This document shows positions 14,085-26,266 of a DNA stretch of 64,000 bases, piece after piece. Source of the stretch: Chelydra serpentina (lineage: Eukaryota > Chordata > Testudines > Chelydridae); the NCBI GenBank assembly GCA_037349315.1, contig JBAIAC010000006.1, forward strand, positions 21,363,501 to 21,427,500. The letters are read 5' to 3'. The position numbers and the translations under genes are program-made. The notes under the pieces were generated by a model. The model worked only from the letters and a program-made list of their open reading frames with translations. It had not been told where the DNA came from and did not search any database. The number at the start of each line of letters is the position of its first letter. The stretch's first letter is position 1.

Positions 14085-14395
14085 ACATGTGAATGAGCTC
14101 AGTGTTACCTAGGGCTGCCAGGCGTCCGGTTTTCGACCGGAATGCCCGGTCGGAAAGGGCACTGGTAGCTCCAGTCAGCACTGCTGACTGGGCCGCTAAA
14201 ATTCCCATTGGTGGCACAGCGGAGCTAAGGCAGGCTCCCTGCCAGCCCTGGCTCCGCATGGCTCCAGGAAGCGGCCGGCATGTTCGGCTCCTAGGCTCAG
14301 GGGCGGCCACAGGGGCTCCGTGCGCTGCCTCTGCCCCGAGCACTGGCTCCACAGCTCCCATTGGCCAGGAACCGTGATGCCACCAATGTAAAAAG
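14085..14395. repeat. GC-rich interspersed repeat, family unknown
   Basis: A sharply GC-rich island in AT-rich DNA. It begins near agggctgccaggcgtccggt, with a short inverted pair (ccggttttcgaccgg) at its left side. Frames on both strands are open only because stop codons are rare in GC-rich sequence. Probably a transposon remnant; I cannot name the family. Confidence 0.4.
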
Positions 14396-15690
14396 AAATG
14401 AAGAAAAATTATGCTATCTGATCTTATGGAAGCTGACCATGTCCTAGTATAGCAACTAACACAAACTCACTCATTTCACACTCAAATGCAAACACTCCTT
14501 CCTCTGCCAAAACAAAAACCAAAACCCTCTATGCAAAAAAATACGAATCAAGCATGTTCTGAAAGCCTTTTGTTGTTCAGTAAATATGTAGTTTATTCCT
14601 TGATGCCTCCTGGAAATACTGGTACCTAACACTGTATGTGAACAGCTGTTTGTGACACAACTATGCAGTAGCATTTATCAATTCAAATAACTGTCTAAAC
14701 ATCTTTTAATTTTGTTTTCAGCATGAGTAGCCTAAATATAATGAAAAAACTTGCTCTCCGTTTTATCAAACAATTATTTTACCTTTAGTAACATCTCTAT
14801 GTCACAATTATGTTCTCTCTACATACTGTTTCAGAAACAGACATTCTTATTCTAAGCATATTTCACCATCCATCCACCCATCCCTCCTTTTTACAGCCCT
14901 GGGATTTAAATCCCAGATTTGACAGGTAATTCAGTCTAGTTGCTAAGCAGCTAGTTGGTCCACATGTAACTGCAATAATGGAAATTCTCACAGTTGCAAA
15001 AGTGGAAAGCTCTTGTCTGTAAAAAGCAGATGTTTATAAATCAGCTTGAAACTCAGTAAGTGGCAATATTAGATTAGCAAAATTCTTTCCAACCAAAATG
15101 CTATCTTTAATCCTCAATCATCCAACCTGACACTCTGCTACCTATATAATATCGAGAACTAGGATAAGGAGACAATAATCAGCATTTAATTATGGCAATT
15201 GTAACACATTCACCACTGCAGTAACTAGGCCCCCATATGGCTGTCAATAAAGTAGATCTTCCATCATATTTAGTGGGTGTGTGATGCTGGCAAACCAGGT
15301 GCTCGCCAAGACTATAGGCATTAGCTAAGAACTGATAAACTCATAGCTGGTGACCAGTCCAGTTCACCTGTATGTTAGTTTTACTCAAAATAGGTATTAG
15401 TCTTATAAGAATGTATTTAGTGTTTAGCCTCTATGACATGCTTGTAAATTGCTGCCTGCATTAATCCCACTTGCAATGTCTGTATTCCATGCTATAAGAA
15501 AATATGTAAATGTTAATTAATAACTTTGAAAATGTTTGCTCTGAACTTGTGAACCGAGGCATGAGACTTCAGCCGACCCCCACCCATCCAGGAGGACTAT
15601 CAAAATTGAAGTGGGCCATTATAAGACAAAAGCTTTGTTAGTTGCCCCATCCACCCATGGAGAAGTACGCGCAGAAGGCCTTGTCCCATT

Positions 15691-16010
15691 CAGTAGCACA
15701 GCCAGGTCCGGAGCGCAGGGGGAGCGGCGCTATAAAAAGGCTCCTCCCCCTGTACTCACCCGGCGGCGCTCCGGGTCTTCGGCGGCACTTCGGCGGTGGG
15801 TCCTCACTCACTCCGGATCTTCGGTGGTACCCGCCGCCGAAATGCCGCCGAAGACCCGGAGCGCCGCCGGGTGAGTGCAAGAAGCGGCGCTTAAAAAGAA
15901 GCGGCGCCTTTTTTTAGGGCTGCTAAAAAAAGGTGCCGCTTCTGCCGCTTCTGCTCACAGGGGGAGCGGCTTCCGCCGCTCCCCCGGTTCCCCCCCTGGC
16001 TACGCTACTG
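15691..16010. mobile_element. hAT-type MITE with perfect 8 bp target duplication
   Basis: The left end CAGTAGCACAGCCAGG and the complement of the right end CCTGGCTACGCTACTG differ at only two positions. The 8 bp GTCCCATT is duplicated exactly on both sides (15683-15690 and 16011-16018), diagnostic of hAT insertion. The 320 bp interior is very GC-rich and mostly palindromic. No transposase; trans-mobilised. Confidence 0.9.
15754..15876. repeat. perfect 34 bp inverted repeat (hairpin)
   Basis: The arms 15754-15787 and 15843-15876 are exact complements, and pairing extends inward with a few mismatches to about 48 bp. GC content is high, so the transcript would form a very stable hairpin. It lies inside the hAT MITE at 15691-16010. 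Confidence 0.9.
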
Positions 16011-16019
16011 GTCCCATTA

Positions 16020-17220
16020 CTGTGAATGCTGGAAGATGAAAATAAAAATAGTTGATGGGAAGATTTTTCATCTCTTTACTATTTGAACTTTCACAGGTCA
16101 GAGAAACCAAACTGAAGCCAGAGATCCTCAGGATTACTTCCTGGGTGCACCCTGAAAGACACTTTGGGACAGATCACTAGAACTCTGTCGCTCTTAGAAT
16201 CTAGATGGTAACTCACTGTGTGTATATGTTTGCTTGTTTTAACCAGTAAATAACACTCATTTCTTTCTCATAGTTAATAAACCTTTAGATAGTTTATTAC
16301 AGGATTGGCTACAAGCATTGTCTTTGGTTTAAGTTGTAGGGAACCAATTGATCAGGGGTAAGTGATGGTTTCTTGGGACTGGAAGCAACCTGAATATGGT
16401 GTGATTTTTTGATGTAAGTGACCATTTATCACCAAGTTTGCCTGGGTGGCAAGATAGACTGGAGAGTCTAAGGGGACTGTCTGTGACTCCATGGTAAGAC
16501 TGTTACATTGATCCAGGAGTTCTCATTTGTTCCCACCTTGGTGAAATCTAATTATAGAACATACAAGCAGTTTGGGGTGTCTGCCCTGTTTTTGACAGTC
16601 TGCCCTAAGGTAGGCACTCATGGTCATGCTTGTGAGATACTCCAGCCACCCTGACAGGATGAAATTTTGGCCTCATTGAAGTCAATAGCAGAACTCCCAT
16701 TTGACTTCAATTGGGCCAGGTTTTCAGCTAATGTCTTTTTTTAATGACAGTATATATTTAAACAAGCATCAAAACTTGTGTGTGTGATAACTCAGAGCCA
16801 TCAAAATGTGTGCATGTATATATGAACCCAGAGCCAACTGTTTTGTCACTGCACCTCTGTTGACAGTCAGAGATCTCTGTTTCAGTCCATACTGTGATAG
16901 TTCCAGGTGTACCAGTCAGCAGCATGAATTATACCTGAAGCTCCTACATATAATGTATTTTTAAGGCATCCAGAAGGATCCAAACGTCCTCTAGTGGGTT
17001 TTGAATGATCCAACTCAGAGAGGAAGGATGTGACTTCAAGGGACTACTCACAATCTTAAAGTAAAGCACACACTTAAGTGCTGGTTTGAATGGAGACAGA
17101 GTTCAGCATCTTGGAGGACTGTGCCCAAATTCAGCATTGTACACTTTAGCCCAATTCTGCATTCTTCGCACACCCAAAAGTCAGTGAGTGTTTGGGGTGT
17201 TCAAAAAAAATGCAGAAGCA
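16020..17220. other. non-coding, no gene seen
   Basis: No supported gene or clear repeat. Confidence 0.5.
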
Positions 17221-17330
17221 CACTCTGTGTTACTGAAACATTCTACACAATGAGTCAAATTCATAACTGATGTGACACTCTGTGTTACTGAAACGTTCTA
17301 CACAATGAGTCAAATTCATAACTGATGTGA
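17221..17330. repeat. tandem duplication, 2 x 55 bp
   Basis: Units 17221-17275 and 17276-17330 are nearly identical, with one transition visible (gaaacattc / gaaacgttc). The low divergence suggests a recent local duplication. Confidence 0.9.
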
Positions 17331-17739
17331 CTCTACAGACTTATGCCAGAGATTAATTTGGCCTCTTTTGTATACCTCTGTGCTGTCTGGGCCTAAGGCA
17401 CTATATAAAACAAACGTGGATTTATTTTTTATTTTTTATGTCTAATGTTACTGCTTCCGATGCAGGAAGCAAGCTGTACAAGAGTCACTTCTAGTGCCCT
17501 GTTAAATGGCATGCTTTGAAGCTAACAGTATACCAGCAACAAAAGACTGGGCTAGCATCCTGCATGGCTGTTTAGGTTAAAAATGATGTTTTCATTGCCT
17601 CTGTTAAATGTATCAACATGGTGTTGTGGAGGCTGAATTTGTTTTTAAAACGTCTCTGCAGCCCAAAATAATCCTCTAACAGTACAGCCTCAAAAGATAG
17701 ATGAGATTCCTCTAAGTCAGTCCCTCTAAGTCAGTGTTG

Positions 17740-17995
17740 GGCACATGGGGGAGGCAGAGCAGAGACAAACAAGCAGCATGGTCCAGGGAATAGGGCATTA
17801 GACTGCAACACCTGGGACCTGGGTGCTATTCCTTACTCTGCTACTGCGCTGCTGTGTGATCTTAGGATAAGTCATTTCAGCTCTGTTTCCCTTCCCACCT
17901 TTGGAGTATAAGTTACCTGAGGCAAAGACTGTCTCTTAGCATGTGTCTGTACAGTGCCTAGCACACTGGGGCTCTCTAGGATCTACTGTAGTAGA
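17740..17995 (+). mobile_element. MIR SINE with LINE-like tail
   Basis: Contains the MIR pattern: gcagcatggtccagggaata, then gtgtgatcttaggataagtc, then the 3' tail gtctgtacagtgcctagcac. Typical old amniote MIR; not functional. Confidence 0.75.
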
Positions 17996-17999
17996 AATA

Positions 18000-19615
18000 A
18001 TTTTTAAAAAATTATTTAGTCTGCTGTGTTGTGCACATGCGACATATCAGGAGCACCAAATCCATGCATCAACTATTTACATAGACTTGCTGATTCGCAC
18101 ATTGCTGAACACTAACACGTTTTTATTTAATTCAGCACCAGATTACTGCAAAAGGACTGAAGTAACAGATTTTTCTATTCCCAATGTTTTGTGGCAGGTT
18201 TTATTTATTATAATTGGAAAAAATTAATTTGTGATTTTTTTTCTTTCTAAATTTAATGTTTTGTCAGCTTTAGCTGCTCATTCTCTAGATTCATTTCCAT
18301 CAGCTACATCACCTAATCACTTAGGGATGTTCCATTTTGGTAGCAACCACTGTGATAATTAAGCAAATATTTCTGGCTCAAATTCTCTACCAGTGTAAAT
18401 AGGTGCTGGCCCACTGACTTCAGTGGAGTTTCACCCCTTTGAGTTGCACCATCATCCTATCATCTGGATGCCCATAAGAGTAATGTTACAATTGAACCAC
18501 ACCCTCTCCCAGTTCCAGCTCCCAACAGACAAATAAAAATAAATATTATCTTACATAAACAAATCTATTTTAAAACTGTCTGCATTTTTAAGGACTGTAT
18601 AAGCGATGATCAGTTCCACTGCAGCCTCTAACAACCAGAAAGTACAATGCTTAGCATTTACATAGTGTTTTTCATCTTAAAGTGCTGTACAAACATTAAG
18701 CAATCAAGCTTCACAATAACAAAGTGAGGAATGTAAGGAAGCATTATTTTGGCTATGTATTGTAATTATATTGTCTTATTAAGAATTTCCTGTTTTGTGC
18801 CTTGTAAAGTAATTATTGTAATTATCATAAAAGCTAATAAAAGGTCACAAACAGCTTTTTTCCCCTTTTTTTTTTTACTATGAATCAACATTAAGCCAAG
18901 GAACTAATTTACAGCCTACTGTAAGCATACATTTTTTCCATCTCCACTTCGATTTTCTCCTCTTGTCTACTTGAGTAAAGTCCATTTAACCATTTGGGGC
19001 TTGACCTTACTTCTGTTGAAGTCAACTGGCAATTTGGCCACCAACATCAATGGGAATAAGATTGGGCCCTTTATTTTCAGCAAACAAATTCAGGTATAAA
19101 TGGTAAATGTAGGGTTGCCCCAACAATCTTTACTGGATGTTTGCAAAGTGCTATTATGAGACCTTTGAATGAAATGTGCTACATAGGTTCAAAGCAAAAT
19201 CATTAAGACATGATTGCTTGTGTATCCTTTCACTGGGAAAAAAGAATCTGTAAACTATTTTCCTCTGAAATACTTCCAGTAATCATAAAACCTGGATGTT
19301 TAGGTACTATGGTGATAACGTCTATAGAGGTAACTAGATAGAAGTGTTGCATAACGTCTGAATTTCAACTGACCTCTTCTAGATCATCAGAAATGCGGCC
19401 AGAAAAGGCTAGGCTATGTCACTGAAAAATCTTGGAGAGTGAGAAAGATGACAGTTTGATTAGCCCTTAGGAGGGACTTCCGTGATTATATGTCTGTGAT
19501 TGACTGAAGGTTAATGCTGAAAAGAGTCCCAGTTAGTTTTCCTTAGCTATAAGGATGGCAGTAGTGGGGTAAATCCTCAATAATTAAGGGTTTAAAAGGT
19601 AGGGCTTTGACAAGC
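18000..19615. other. non-coding, no gene seen
   Basis: No supported gene. Ordinary AT-rich sequence with short T and A runs near 18240 and 18860. Confidence 0.5.
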
Positions 19616-19621
19616 ACATGG

Positions 19622-19748
19622 CATAGGTACTGGAACTAGGGGTGCTGCGGCACCCCCTGATTTGAAATGGTTTCCATCATATACAGATTTACAGTTTGGT
19701 TCAAAGGCTCTCAGCACCCCGACTATACAAATTGTTCCAGCACCTCTG
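19622..19748. mobile_element. short hAT-like MITE
   Basis: The ends form an inverted pair: CATAGGTACTGGAAC on the left and the complement of GTTCCAGCACCTCTG on the right. The 8 bp flanks (gcacatgg / cactgtgg) are only weakly similar, so the insertion is old. Confidence 0.45.
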
Positions 19749-20348
19749 CACTGTGGATTCCAGAGGAGAAAAGGAAAAGATTGAACATAACTAAATTCCA
19801 CTGGCCTCATTCTCCTCTCACACTGGAGTAAATCTCAGGTCCAGGAAGTTACAGCGGTGCATAACTGAGAGAAGGGAGAGGAGCATCACACCATATATTT
19901 GGATTTACTGAGATACCTGAACTGCTGGTAGATCTTAATAATACACACAAGCAATCTGCCTTCCAGGCACATCCAAAATAGACTGTTTTTGCTGACTCCC
20001 TGAAAATGACTGCCTTGAATGATACCGTGCTTTCTTGTATTATTCTCTATCACAGCCATAAGCTTATAATTACTAGCTAGTCAGCTGCTAAATTGTTGTG
20101 GCATTAAGACCATCCAAAGTTGTTTCATAAACAGAGCTTCATCTATGTCCATGAGCTCTAATGTACCTTAATACTGGCTTTCTTTCAAGGCTCTCTCTCT
20201 CCCACCTGAATCTTTATTGTATTCTTAAACTTCTCCACAACAAACTGGTAGATCCCAGGGGTTGGAATTATCTTGGCAAATCCACTTTTATTATTGTGAT
20301 TGTTTATATTACAGTAATGCCAAAGAGTTTACAATGTGAATAAACAAG

Positions 20349-20689
20349 TGTAACAAGTCCTCTGCCCTCCCTCTTCCCGCAGGCCGCTGGCTGGCCCAAT
20401 AAAGCGCAGGGAGGCTTCCTGTTATGCAGCACCCGTGGCTTTATTTACACACATCTTTCTCCCACCACCAATGTTGAACTATATACAAGGCTTACAGGGC
20501 TAGTTCCCTCTTTCCTAAGCAGTCAGCCCACAGCCAGGAGAGTGACCAGCTCTTATAGCTGCTGGCTTGTCAGGCCCACAGGTGGAGCCAATCCCCAGGC
20601 CGTTTTCCACCAGCCCCAATCTATTTCTCTTGATTGGAGCTGGCTGAGCTGGGGCTAATTAGGTGCTTTTGCAGCAGCACCCTGTTACA
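20349..20689 (-). mobile_element. solo LTR of a retroelement
   Basis: The block begins TGTAAC and ends GTTACA and is flanked by a perfect 5 bp duplication, ACAAG (20344-20348 and 20690-20694). On the minus strand there is a TATA-like GCTATAAGAG near 20555, then AATAAA near 20450, a sensible U3-R order. No internal retroviral or gypsy coding sequence is next to it, so this is a solo LTR left by recombination. ERV versus gypsy origin cannot be decided from the LTR alone. Confidence 0.75.
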
Positions 20690-20695
20690 ACAAGA

Positions 20696-20850
20696 CAGAC
20701 ATAGAATGGGAAGAAAACAGTGAAGTGAAGAGACTTGCCTAAGGTCACACAGCAGGACAGTGGCAGAACCAGGAACAGCCCCTAACTCAACTGACTCCCA
20801 GTCCAGTGCTCTTCCCACTGGCCATGTTGCCTCTCCAAATGCTATCTTCT
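20696..20850 (-). mobile_element. MIR SINE, reverse orientation
   Basis: Reads as the complement of the MIR core, with cttgcctaaggtcacacagc and agtccagtgctcttcccact. It directly abuts the solo LTR's target duplication, so the LTR was probably inserted beside or into it. Confidence 0.75.
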
Positions 20851-20899
20851 GAAAGTGCCTTAATTCCTGAACACTACAACCAGGGTTAGACATGGTGCT

Positions 20900-22175
20900 T
20901 TAACAGCACTGGAAATGGAAAGAGACATCAAGTGCCATCAGCAGTGGTTTTCCATACTACGAATGCTTTTCTCCAATGGGTGCCAGCAATAACATGCTGC
21001 TGGTTGTAGATATTTTGAGTGGCATTGACCTGGTGGTGCTAGAAAAGGCTCTGTCTCAGCAGATATGGGAGTATAATTTATGTTTTGCTGATGAACTGGA
21101 AAACCTGCAGAGCCTGTGGGAATGGAACGCGATAGGAATGCCTCATCCAGCTTCTCCTACTCCAGCTGTTACAGCAGTCACTTAAGCTGCAGGCAACCTC
21201 GGTTCAATTCCTTCCTCTACTGATGTGGAGAAAGGATCTGAACAGGGAACTTCCAATTCTCAGAAAGCCAATGGAATATTCTGAGGTGGATCTTTCCAGT
21301 AATTTACAGTAGCCTCCTGGGGCTGTCCTATGGGCTGTAGCACTGCTCGGACTATGTAGAGTGGCCCCACTCTGACGTGTCCCTCCCACACCCAGCCCCA
21401 CCTCTGGAATGCCCCCATGTCAGGGCATCAGAGGGGATCCATGGAAAGCAGCTTCATGGCTGTCCTCCTCAGTTCCTGACCCCTGGAAATACTCCCCTCG
21501 GCAGACACAGGGATTTTAGGGTACTTTTATACCGCTCCAGTCTTTTACTTGGCATAAAAGGACCAGAGCAGAGGTTAGGATCTCATCCCTTATTGCAAAC
21601 TTTAATTCACTGAATACTCCTTATTCCCATGAGCCATTCGCAGTGAAATCGGTGATCCTTACAGGATTAAGCCCTTCGTTCCTTTCTCCAATTTACAATA
21701 CTGTAAGTAGAATAATGACATTCTACCAAGCTGGAATCTGAAACGCAGCCCGAGATACTCTTGCAGTGTCTGATGTGTGGGTGCATAATCCCAAAATGGG
21801 TGAAACTGAAGAAAAAGACTCGCAGGAGCCATTCCGTGAAAACAAAGAACAATGGCTCAAGTATAGAAAACTGAAACAGATATCTTGCCAACGTGAAAGA
21901 CACCCTAAGGCAAAGCCTAATCGTGGCAGTAATAAAGGAGTAATATTTTCACAGGGATGAACTGTTCTTGAGCAATTTTTTTCCCATATATAAAGCACAA
22001 ACATAGTTTTATTCAAACAGATCTATTTGGCAACCTCTTTATTTCTGGAATAAATACATTCATTGTACCCAGGCAAATAAATTCTCACTCGGCACTGAAC
22101 TCAGAATAATCCATTGGATAGAGTTCAGGATCTTATTTCTAGTCTCTGTGTGTTGTAATACTTTGGTCTTATTTC
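20900..22175. other. non-coding, no gene seen
   Basis: No supported gene. Frames at 21.7-22.0 kb overlap on both strands and have no recognisable domain. Confidence 0.5.
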
Positions 22176-22180
22176 TGTTA

Positions 22181-22360
22181 GAATCATAGAATATCAGGGT
22201 TGGAAGGGACCTTAGGAAGTCATCTAGTCCAACCCCCTGCTCAAAGCAGGACCAATCCCTAATTTTTGCCCCATATCCCCAAATGGCCCCCTCAAGGATT
22301 GAACTCACAACCCTGGGTTTAGCAGGCCAATGCTCAAACCACTGAGCTATCCCTCCCCCC
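22181..22360 (-). mobile_element. turtle tRNA-derived SINE (copy 2)
   Basis: Same structure as the copy at 4995-5175: minus-strand tRNA-like head with GATAGCTCAGTGGTTTGAGC, and a CR1-like 3' end finishing ATTCTATGATTC. It abuts another SINE copy head to tail, in the same orientation. Confidence 0.85.
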
Positions 22361-22361
22361 G

Positions 22362-22534
22362 AAATAAATGGAGATATGCCAATCTCCTAGAACTGGAACA
22401 ACCTTGAAAGGTCATCAAGTCCTGTCCCCTACCTTCACTAGCCCCAGATCCCTAAATGGCCCCCCTCAAGGATTGAACTTACAACCCTGGGTTTAGCAGG
22501 CCAATGCTCAAACCACTGAGCTATCCCTCCCCCC
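22362..22534 (-). mobile_element. turtle tRNA-derived SINE, variant tail (copy 3)
   Basis: The tRNA-like head matches copy 2, but the 3' part differs. It reads (minus) TTGATGACCTTTCAAGGTTG and ends near a GCATATCTCCAT-like motif. This tail matches the copies at 31790 and 55985 and marks a second subfamily. Confidence 0.85.
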
Positions 22535-22559
22535 TGTTGTTGGGGGCTAGGTGGTGGCA

Positions 22560-22640
22560 GTGGCCTGTGATATATAGAAGATGTCACTAGATGATCTGCG
22601 GGTCCCTTCTGGCCTCAAACTCTATGACTGTATGACTCTC
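22560..22640 (+). mobile_element. CR1-type LINE tail fragment
   Basis: Contains agatgatctgcgggtccctt followed by ctggcctcaaactctatgac, the usual 3' terminus of CR1 LINEs. Short and truncated. Confidence 0.6.
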
Positions 22641-22644
22641 CCAA

Positions 22645-23900
22645 CCAATGTCCTCTTTTGTAGGATAGCCTTAGGAGAGTTGTGCTAAAGGAATCATTTT
22701 CACAAGAATTGGGTAATTTTGGTGAAGTGTCAAGTGTCACCTTTACCAGGAAAGCAGTTTGGGGACTGAATGTGTTGAGTTTTCACTCTGGAAACAAACT
22801 GAAAAATTTCACACATGTGTCTCAGGCAAAATGTCATGATTTTCACATACAAATGCTGTGATTCTTACAGCAAAATGAGCCTGTTTTAGAGAAATGAAAC
22901 ATTTTACATCTATTGTTCAAATGCAAAGGAGAGAAAAAAGAACAATGAAATATTTCACTTTGGGGGAAAATTATTGAAATACATGGACTCCCCCTTTTCT
23001 CCTCCCCCCTTATTTATGGCTTTCAACTATACTTCCTCCTAAAGTGTTATGGAGCTGCTGGCGGCATCTACACAAGCAGCTTAGTCTTTTGAGGATGAAA
23101 ATAGACTTTATCTGAACATTCAAAGCATGTGCTGTTCTCTAAGGGTCCAGGTAGGAGTGTCAAGTTGAAAGGGAATCTGGAAAGAGTACAATAGGTCTGA
23201 TTCTTCTTTCAGTTACATACTGGTTTTACATTGGAATAACACCACTAACTCCTGATTTACACTGCTGTGAAAGTAAAATCAGGCCCACTGCATACACCAG
23301 TTTCAGACAAAACCTTCCACTTGTTATGTAGAAAAACTCCCATGATGAGCGAAAGATTAAAAAAATAAGTGTGAAGTATGCACATCTTGCAGCAGGTATT
23401 TATGTGAGTAGCCCCACCAATCCCTGTATTCTGCTTACAATTTTAATCTAGAACCATAAATTCCTTAGGTTGTCCTTGTTACATACTGTATTTTAACTCT
23501 AGTAGAAAATGACAAACAGATTGATTGATTGTTTTATTATGGTAGTGTTCTACAGAACCTTTGTATATACCAGTGTATAAACATTTCCATTCTAAACTCT
23601 CATGTGAAGATACTTACACTTCAGCAGCAAACATTTGCTTTAAATGCTCAAAAATGTAAGACTTCGATAGAGCTGATCGAGATTCTAGCCACAGGATTCC
23701 CACTGACTTTTATGAGAACCACCCACGTACCATAACTTTGAAAATCAACCATTCTCAGGCCAAGAGTTATTTTATTTATTTACTTTCATATTTTAAACAA
23801 CTCTTCAAACAGGATATTGATTTTTTAGTAAAAAAAATATTTATTTTAAGATAAGGAAATCTAATACTAGAATCTATGATTTTCTAATCCTATAATACGG
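22645..23900. other. non-coding, no gene seen
   Basis: No supported gene. Confidence 0.5.
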
Positions 23901-23904
23901 AGTG

Positions 23905-24300
23905 ACACAGGGGCCCCTTCTGTTCAGTACAAGGCAGCTAGGGGGATACAGGGAAATGGTTCTGGGTGCAGTGCCATCAGTATGCTGATAACACTCAGCT
24001 ATGTCTTTGTGCAGCATTGGACAGGGATAGTGCAGTCACTTAGTTTCCTACATCTAGGGCTTGGATGACAGCTAACAGCCCAAGGCTCAACCCAGACAAG
24101 GCAGAGGTGATGCTGGATTTGGGGAAGCAACAAGAGGAGATGGCAGGGGTAACAGTGGCCCCTTTGACTAAAAGGGTATTCCTTGCTTCTGTTACCGGAG
24201 TTTGTATCCTGGGGATCCTGTTACATCCCTGGCAGCTTCTGAATGTCCAGTTTGCAGCTGTTACAAGAGTGCTCTTTTTCCATCTTTGCATGGATAGAAT
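23905..24300 (+). mobile_element. L2-clade LINE reverse transcriptase relic
   Basis: A degraded L2 reverse-transcriptase pattern is visible in shifting plus frames: a DNTQLCL-like remnant of the catalytic YADDTQL box near 23980, then LNPDKAEVMLDLG (24086-24124), then a PLTK...LGILLHPW block and a late FFHL motif. Stops and shifts show it is long dead. Confidence 0.65.
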
Positions 24301-24359
24301 ATTATGACTTTCATTGTGGATGTGTAGCTCCTCCCAGTAATTCACCTTTCTCATCTCCA

Positions 24360-24760
24360 TATTCACATTGCTGGCCTTCTCGACAGCATTTGATACAATC
24401 AGCTCTAGAATCCTACTCGTAGACATGGTAGGGATTAGCATGATTGCACTGAGGTGACTTCAACCGTTCTCTTCCCAGGCCTCATCCACATGATGGATGT
24501 CAGCTCCCCTACTTTCAGAGCTGAGGAGTCTTGCAAGGATCCATTGTCTTCCCCATCCTTTTGAAAAGATGCTATGGAAAACTGTGAAACAGTAACACTA
24601 GCGTTGCATCACATGCACTCCAGATGCAAACTGTACCCGCTCTCAGCTATCTAAGGGCACTGCTGAGATGAGCTACTAGATGAAAACAGCTGGCTGAAGT
24701 TAATCCTGGAAAGACAGGTAATGCAGGTGGGCAGGGGGAAGTATTCTGCAGGTGCACTCT
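24360..24760 (+). mobile_element. second L2-clade LINE relic
   Basis: Contains an earlier reverse-transcriptase motif, AFDTISSRILL, near 24385-24420, then a QGSI...PIL block near 24535 and an LNP-like block near 24700. Because earlier motifs lie downstream of the later motifs in the previous relic, this must be a separate copy and not a continuation. Confidence 0.55.
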
Positions 24761-24764
24761 GCAG

Positions 24765-25310
24765 GCCTTATTTCATGATGTTTCAGTGGATTTTGGCTAT
24801 ATAATTTTCTGTCTTAATTGTTGGGTACTTAGACATCTCCATCATTAGAGTTACGTAGCCTAATTACATAATTATCTGTGCTGATACATATTACAAAATT
24901 AGGGCATACAATTACCACATTAGGAAACAGCTACATATTTAAATAAAGGTGCATGGGGAAAAATTTACTTGAAGAGGGAGGTAGGGTTAAAGGAAAAGAA
25001 TATTGCACCTTAAAGAAAGTCAAAACATTGTGTTTGGCCCTCAGATGAGTGAGTAGGAGCGAGTGCAGAGAACCTCCATTCCCTGTGCACATTGGGCACA
25101 ACAGTAGTCCCAGGACTCAAGCAAACTCAGTGACTGCTCCTTCCTAGTGTTTTCTGGGGAACATGTCATGCCTTTTACAGAAGTTAGTGTTGGTACCAAA
25201 CCAGAAACGTGTATCCAAATGCTCCCAAACATTGGAAACTTTTTCATAGCTAGATCCCAAATCATCTCTTGTGAAACACAGTCCCAGAGAAGTTAAGTGA
25301 CTTGGTTTAG
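24765..25310. other. non-coding, no gene seen
   Basis: No supported gene. Confidence 0.5.
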
Positions 25311-25315
25311 GTGAG

Positions 25316-25600
25316 ACAAGGTAGATGAGGTAATATCTTTTATTGGACCAATTGTGGTTGGTGAAAGAGACAAGCTTTCAAGCTCCACAGAGCTCTTGTT
25401 CAGGCCCAGGAAAGGTACTCAGAGTGTCAGAGCTAAATACAAGGGGGAACAGGTTGTTTAGCAAAAGTAGTTAACACATATTCTAAGGGCCCATTCAAGG
25501 TGAAATGCATACCAAGATGCTGGGCATGCTATAAGAACACAGACAGGACGCAGTGAGTTAGTGGCATAGCTGAGAATCTGACAAGTTCCTTATTCTAGTT
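25316..25600 (-). mobile_element. Penelope-like retroelement 3' tail
   Basis: Matches the tails at 55163 and 57000. On the minus strand the end is TTGGTCCAATAAAAGATATT followed by CTCATCTACCTTGTC. Upstream (higher coordinates) it shares the blocks ttagcaaaagtagttaacac and ttctaagggcccattcaagg. No coding part is attached. Confidence 0.7.
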
Positions 25601-25604
25601 ACCG

Positions 25605-26255
25605 ACATACTGGGTCAAATCTTCAGCTGATGTAAACTGTCATAGCTCCATTGACGTGAAGCTACGCCGGCTAAGATTCTGACCCCGCTGCCTTTACAGG
25701 ATGCTGAATAACAGACATTAACATGGCTTTAAATTCTGCTGAGATTTCTGTCCCAAATCTAGGATATTCAACATATCATTAATCGTATGCCACAAACATC
25801 AAGGGAGTAGACACTGCAAAAGGTATCTGGTGAGTCTCCAAAGGTAGAAAGCAGTTATTTCTCTATAGCATCACTTGACATATTTACTGCTCTGAAAACA
25901 CTGGAGGTGAAGTACCGTAGCATGGGGTGAGGTACCACAACTGTTGCAAAGGATAGCAGACTGGGAAATAAGAGGGGGAAATGACATACATGAAGGAAGG
26001 GGTCCCAATCTCTTTAGAACCTAGTCAGATTGACAGTAACATTTCTTTAAGGAACTGGTGGGTGAAACTCATTCAGAATCAGCTGTGAGGGGAAGGGAGT
26101 AGAAAGACATTGCTGAACCTTCTTAATGATGAACAGTAGGTCTGGGAGACACTCTCCCTAGCCCTTTAGCACCTCAGATTAAAAGCTATATTTATGGTTC
26201 ATTTTGCATATGGTAGAAAAGAATCCAGAGTGAGGGGGAGAAGTTCAGCCTGAAA
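25605..26255. other. non-coding, no gene seen
   Basis: No supported gene. Confidence 0.5.
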
Positions 26256-26266
26256 TACCTTATACG

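Noticed and set aside
24040..24441. 133-codon minus-strand frame
   Set aside because: Antisense shadow of L2 reverse-transcriptase relics on the plus strand.
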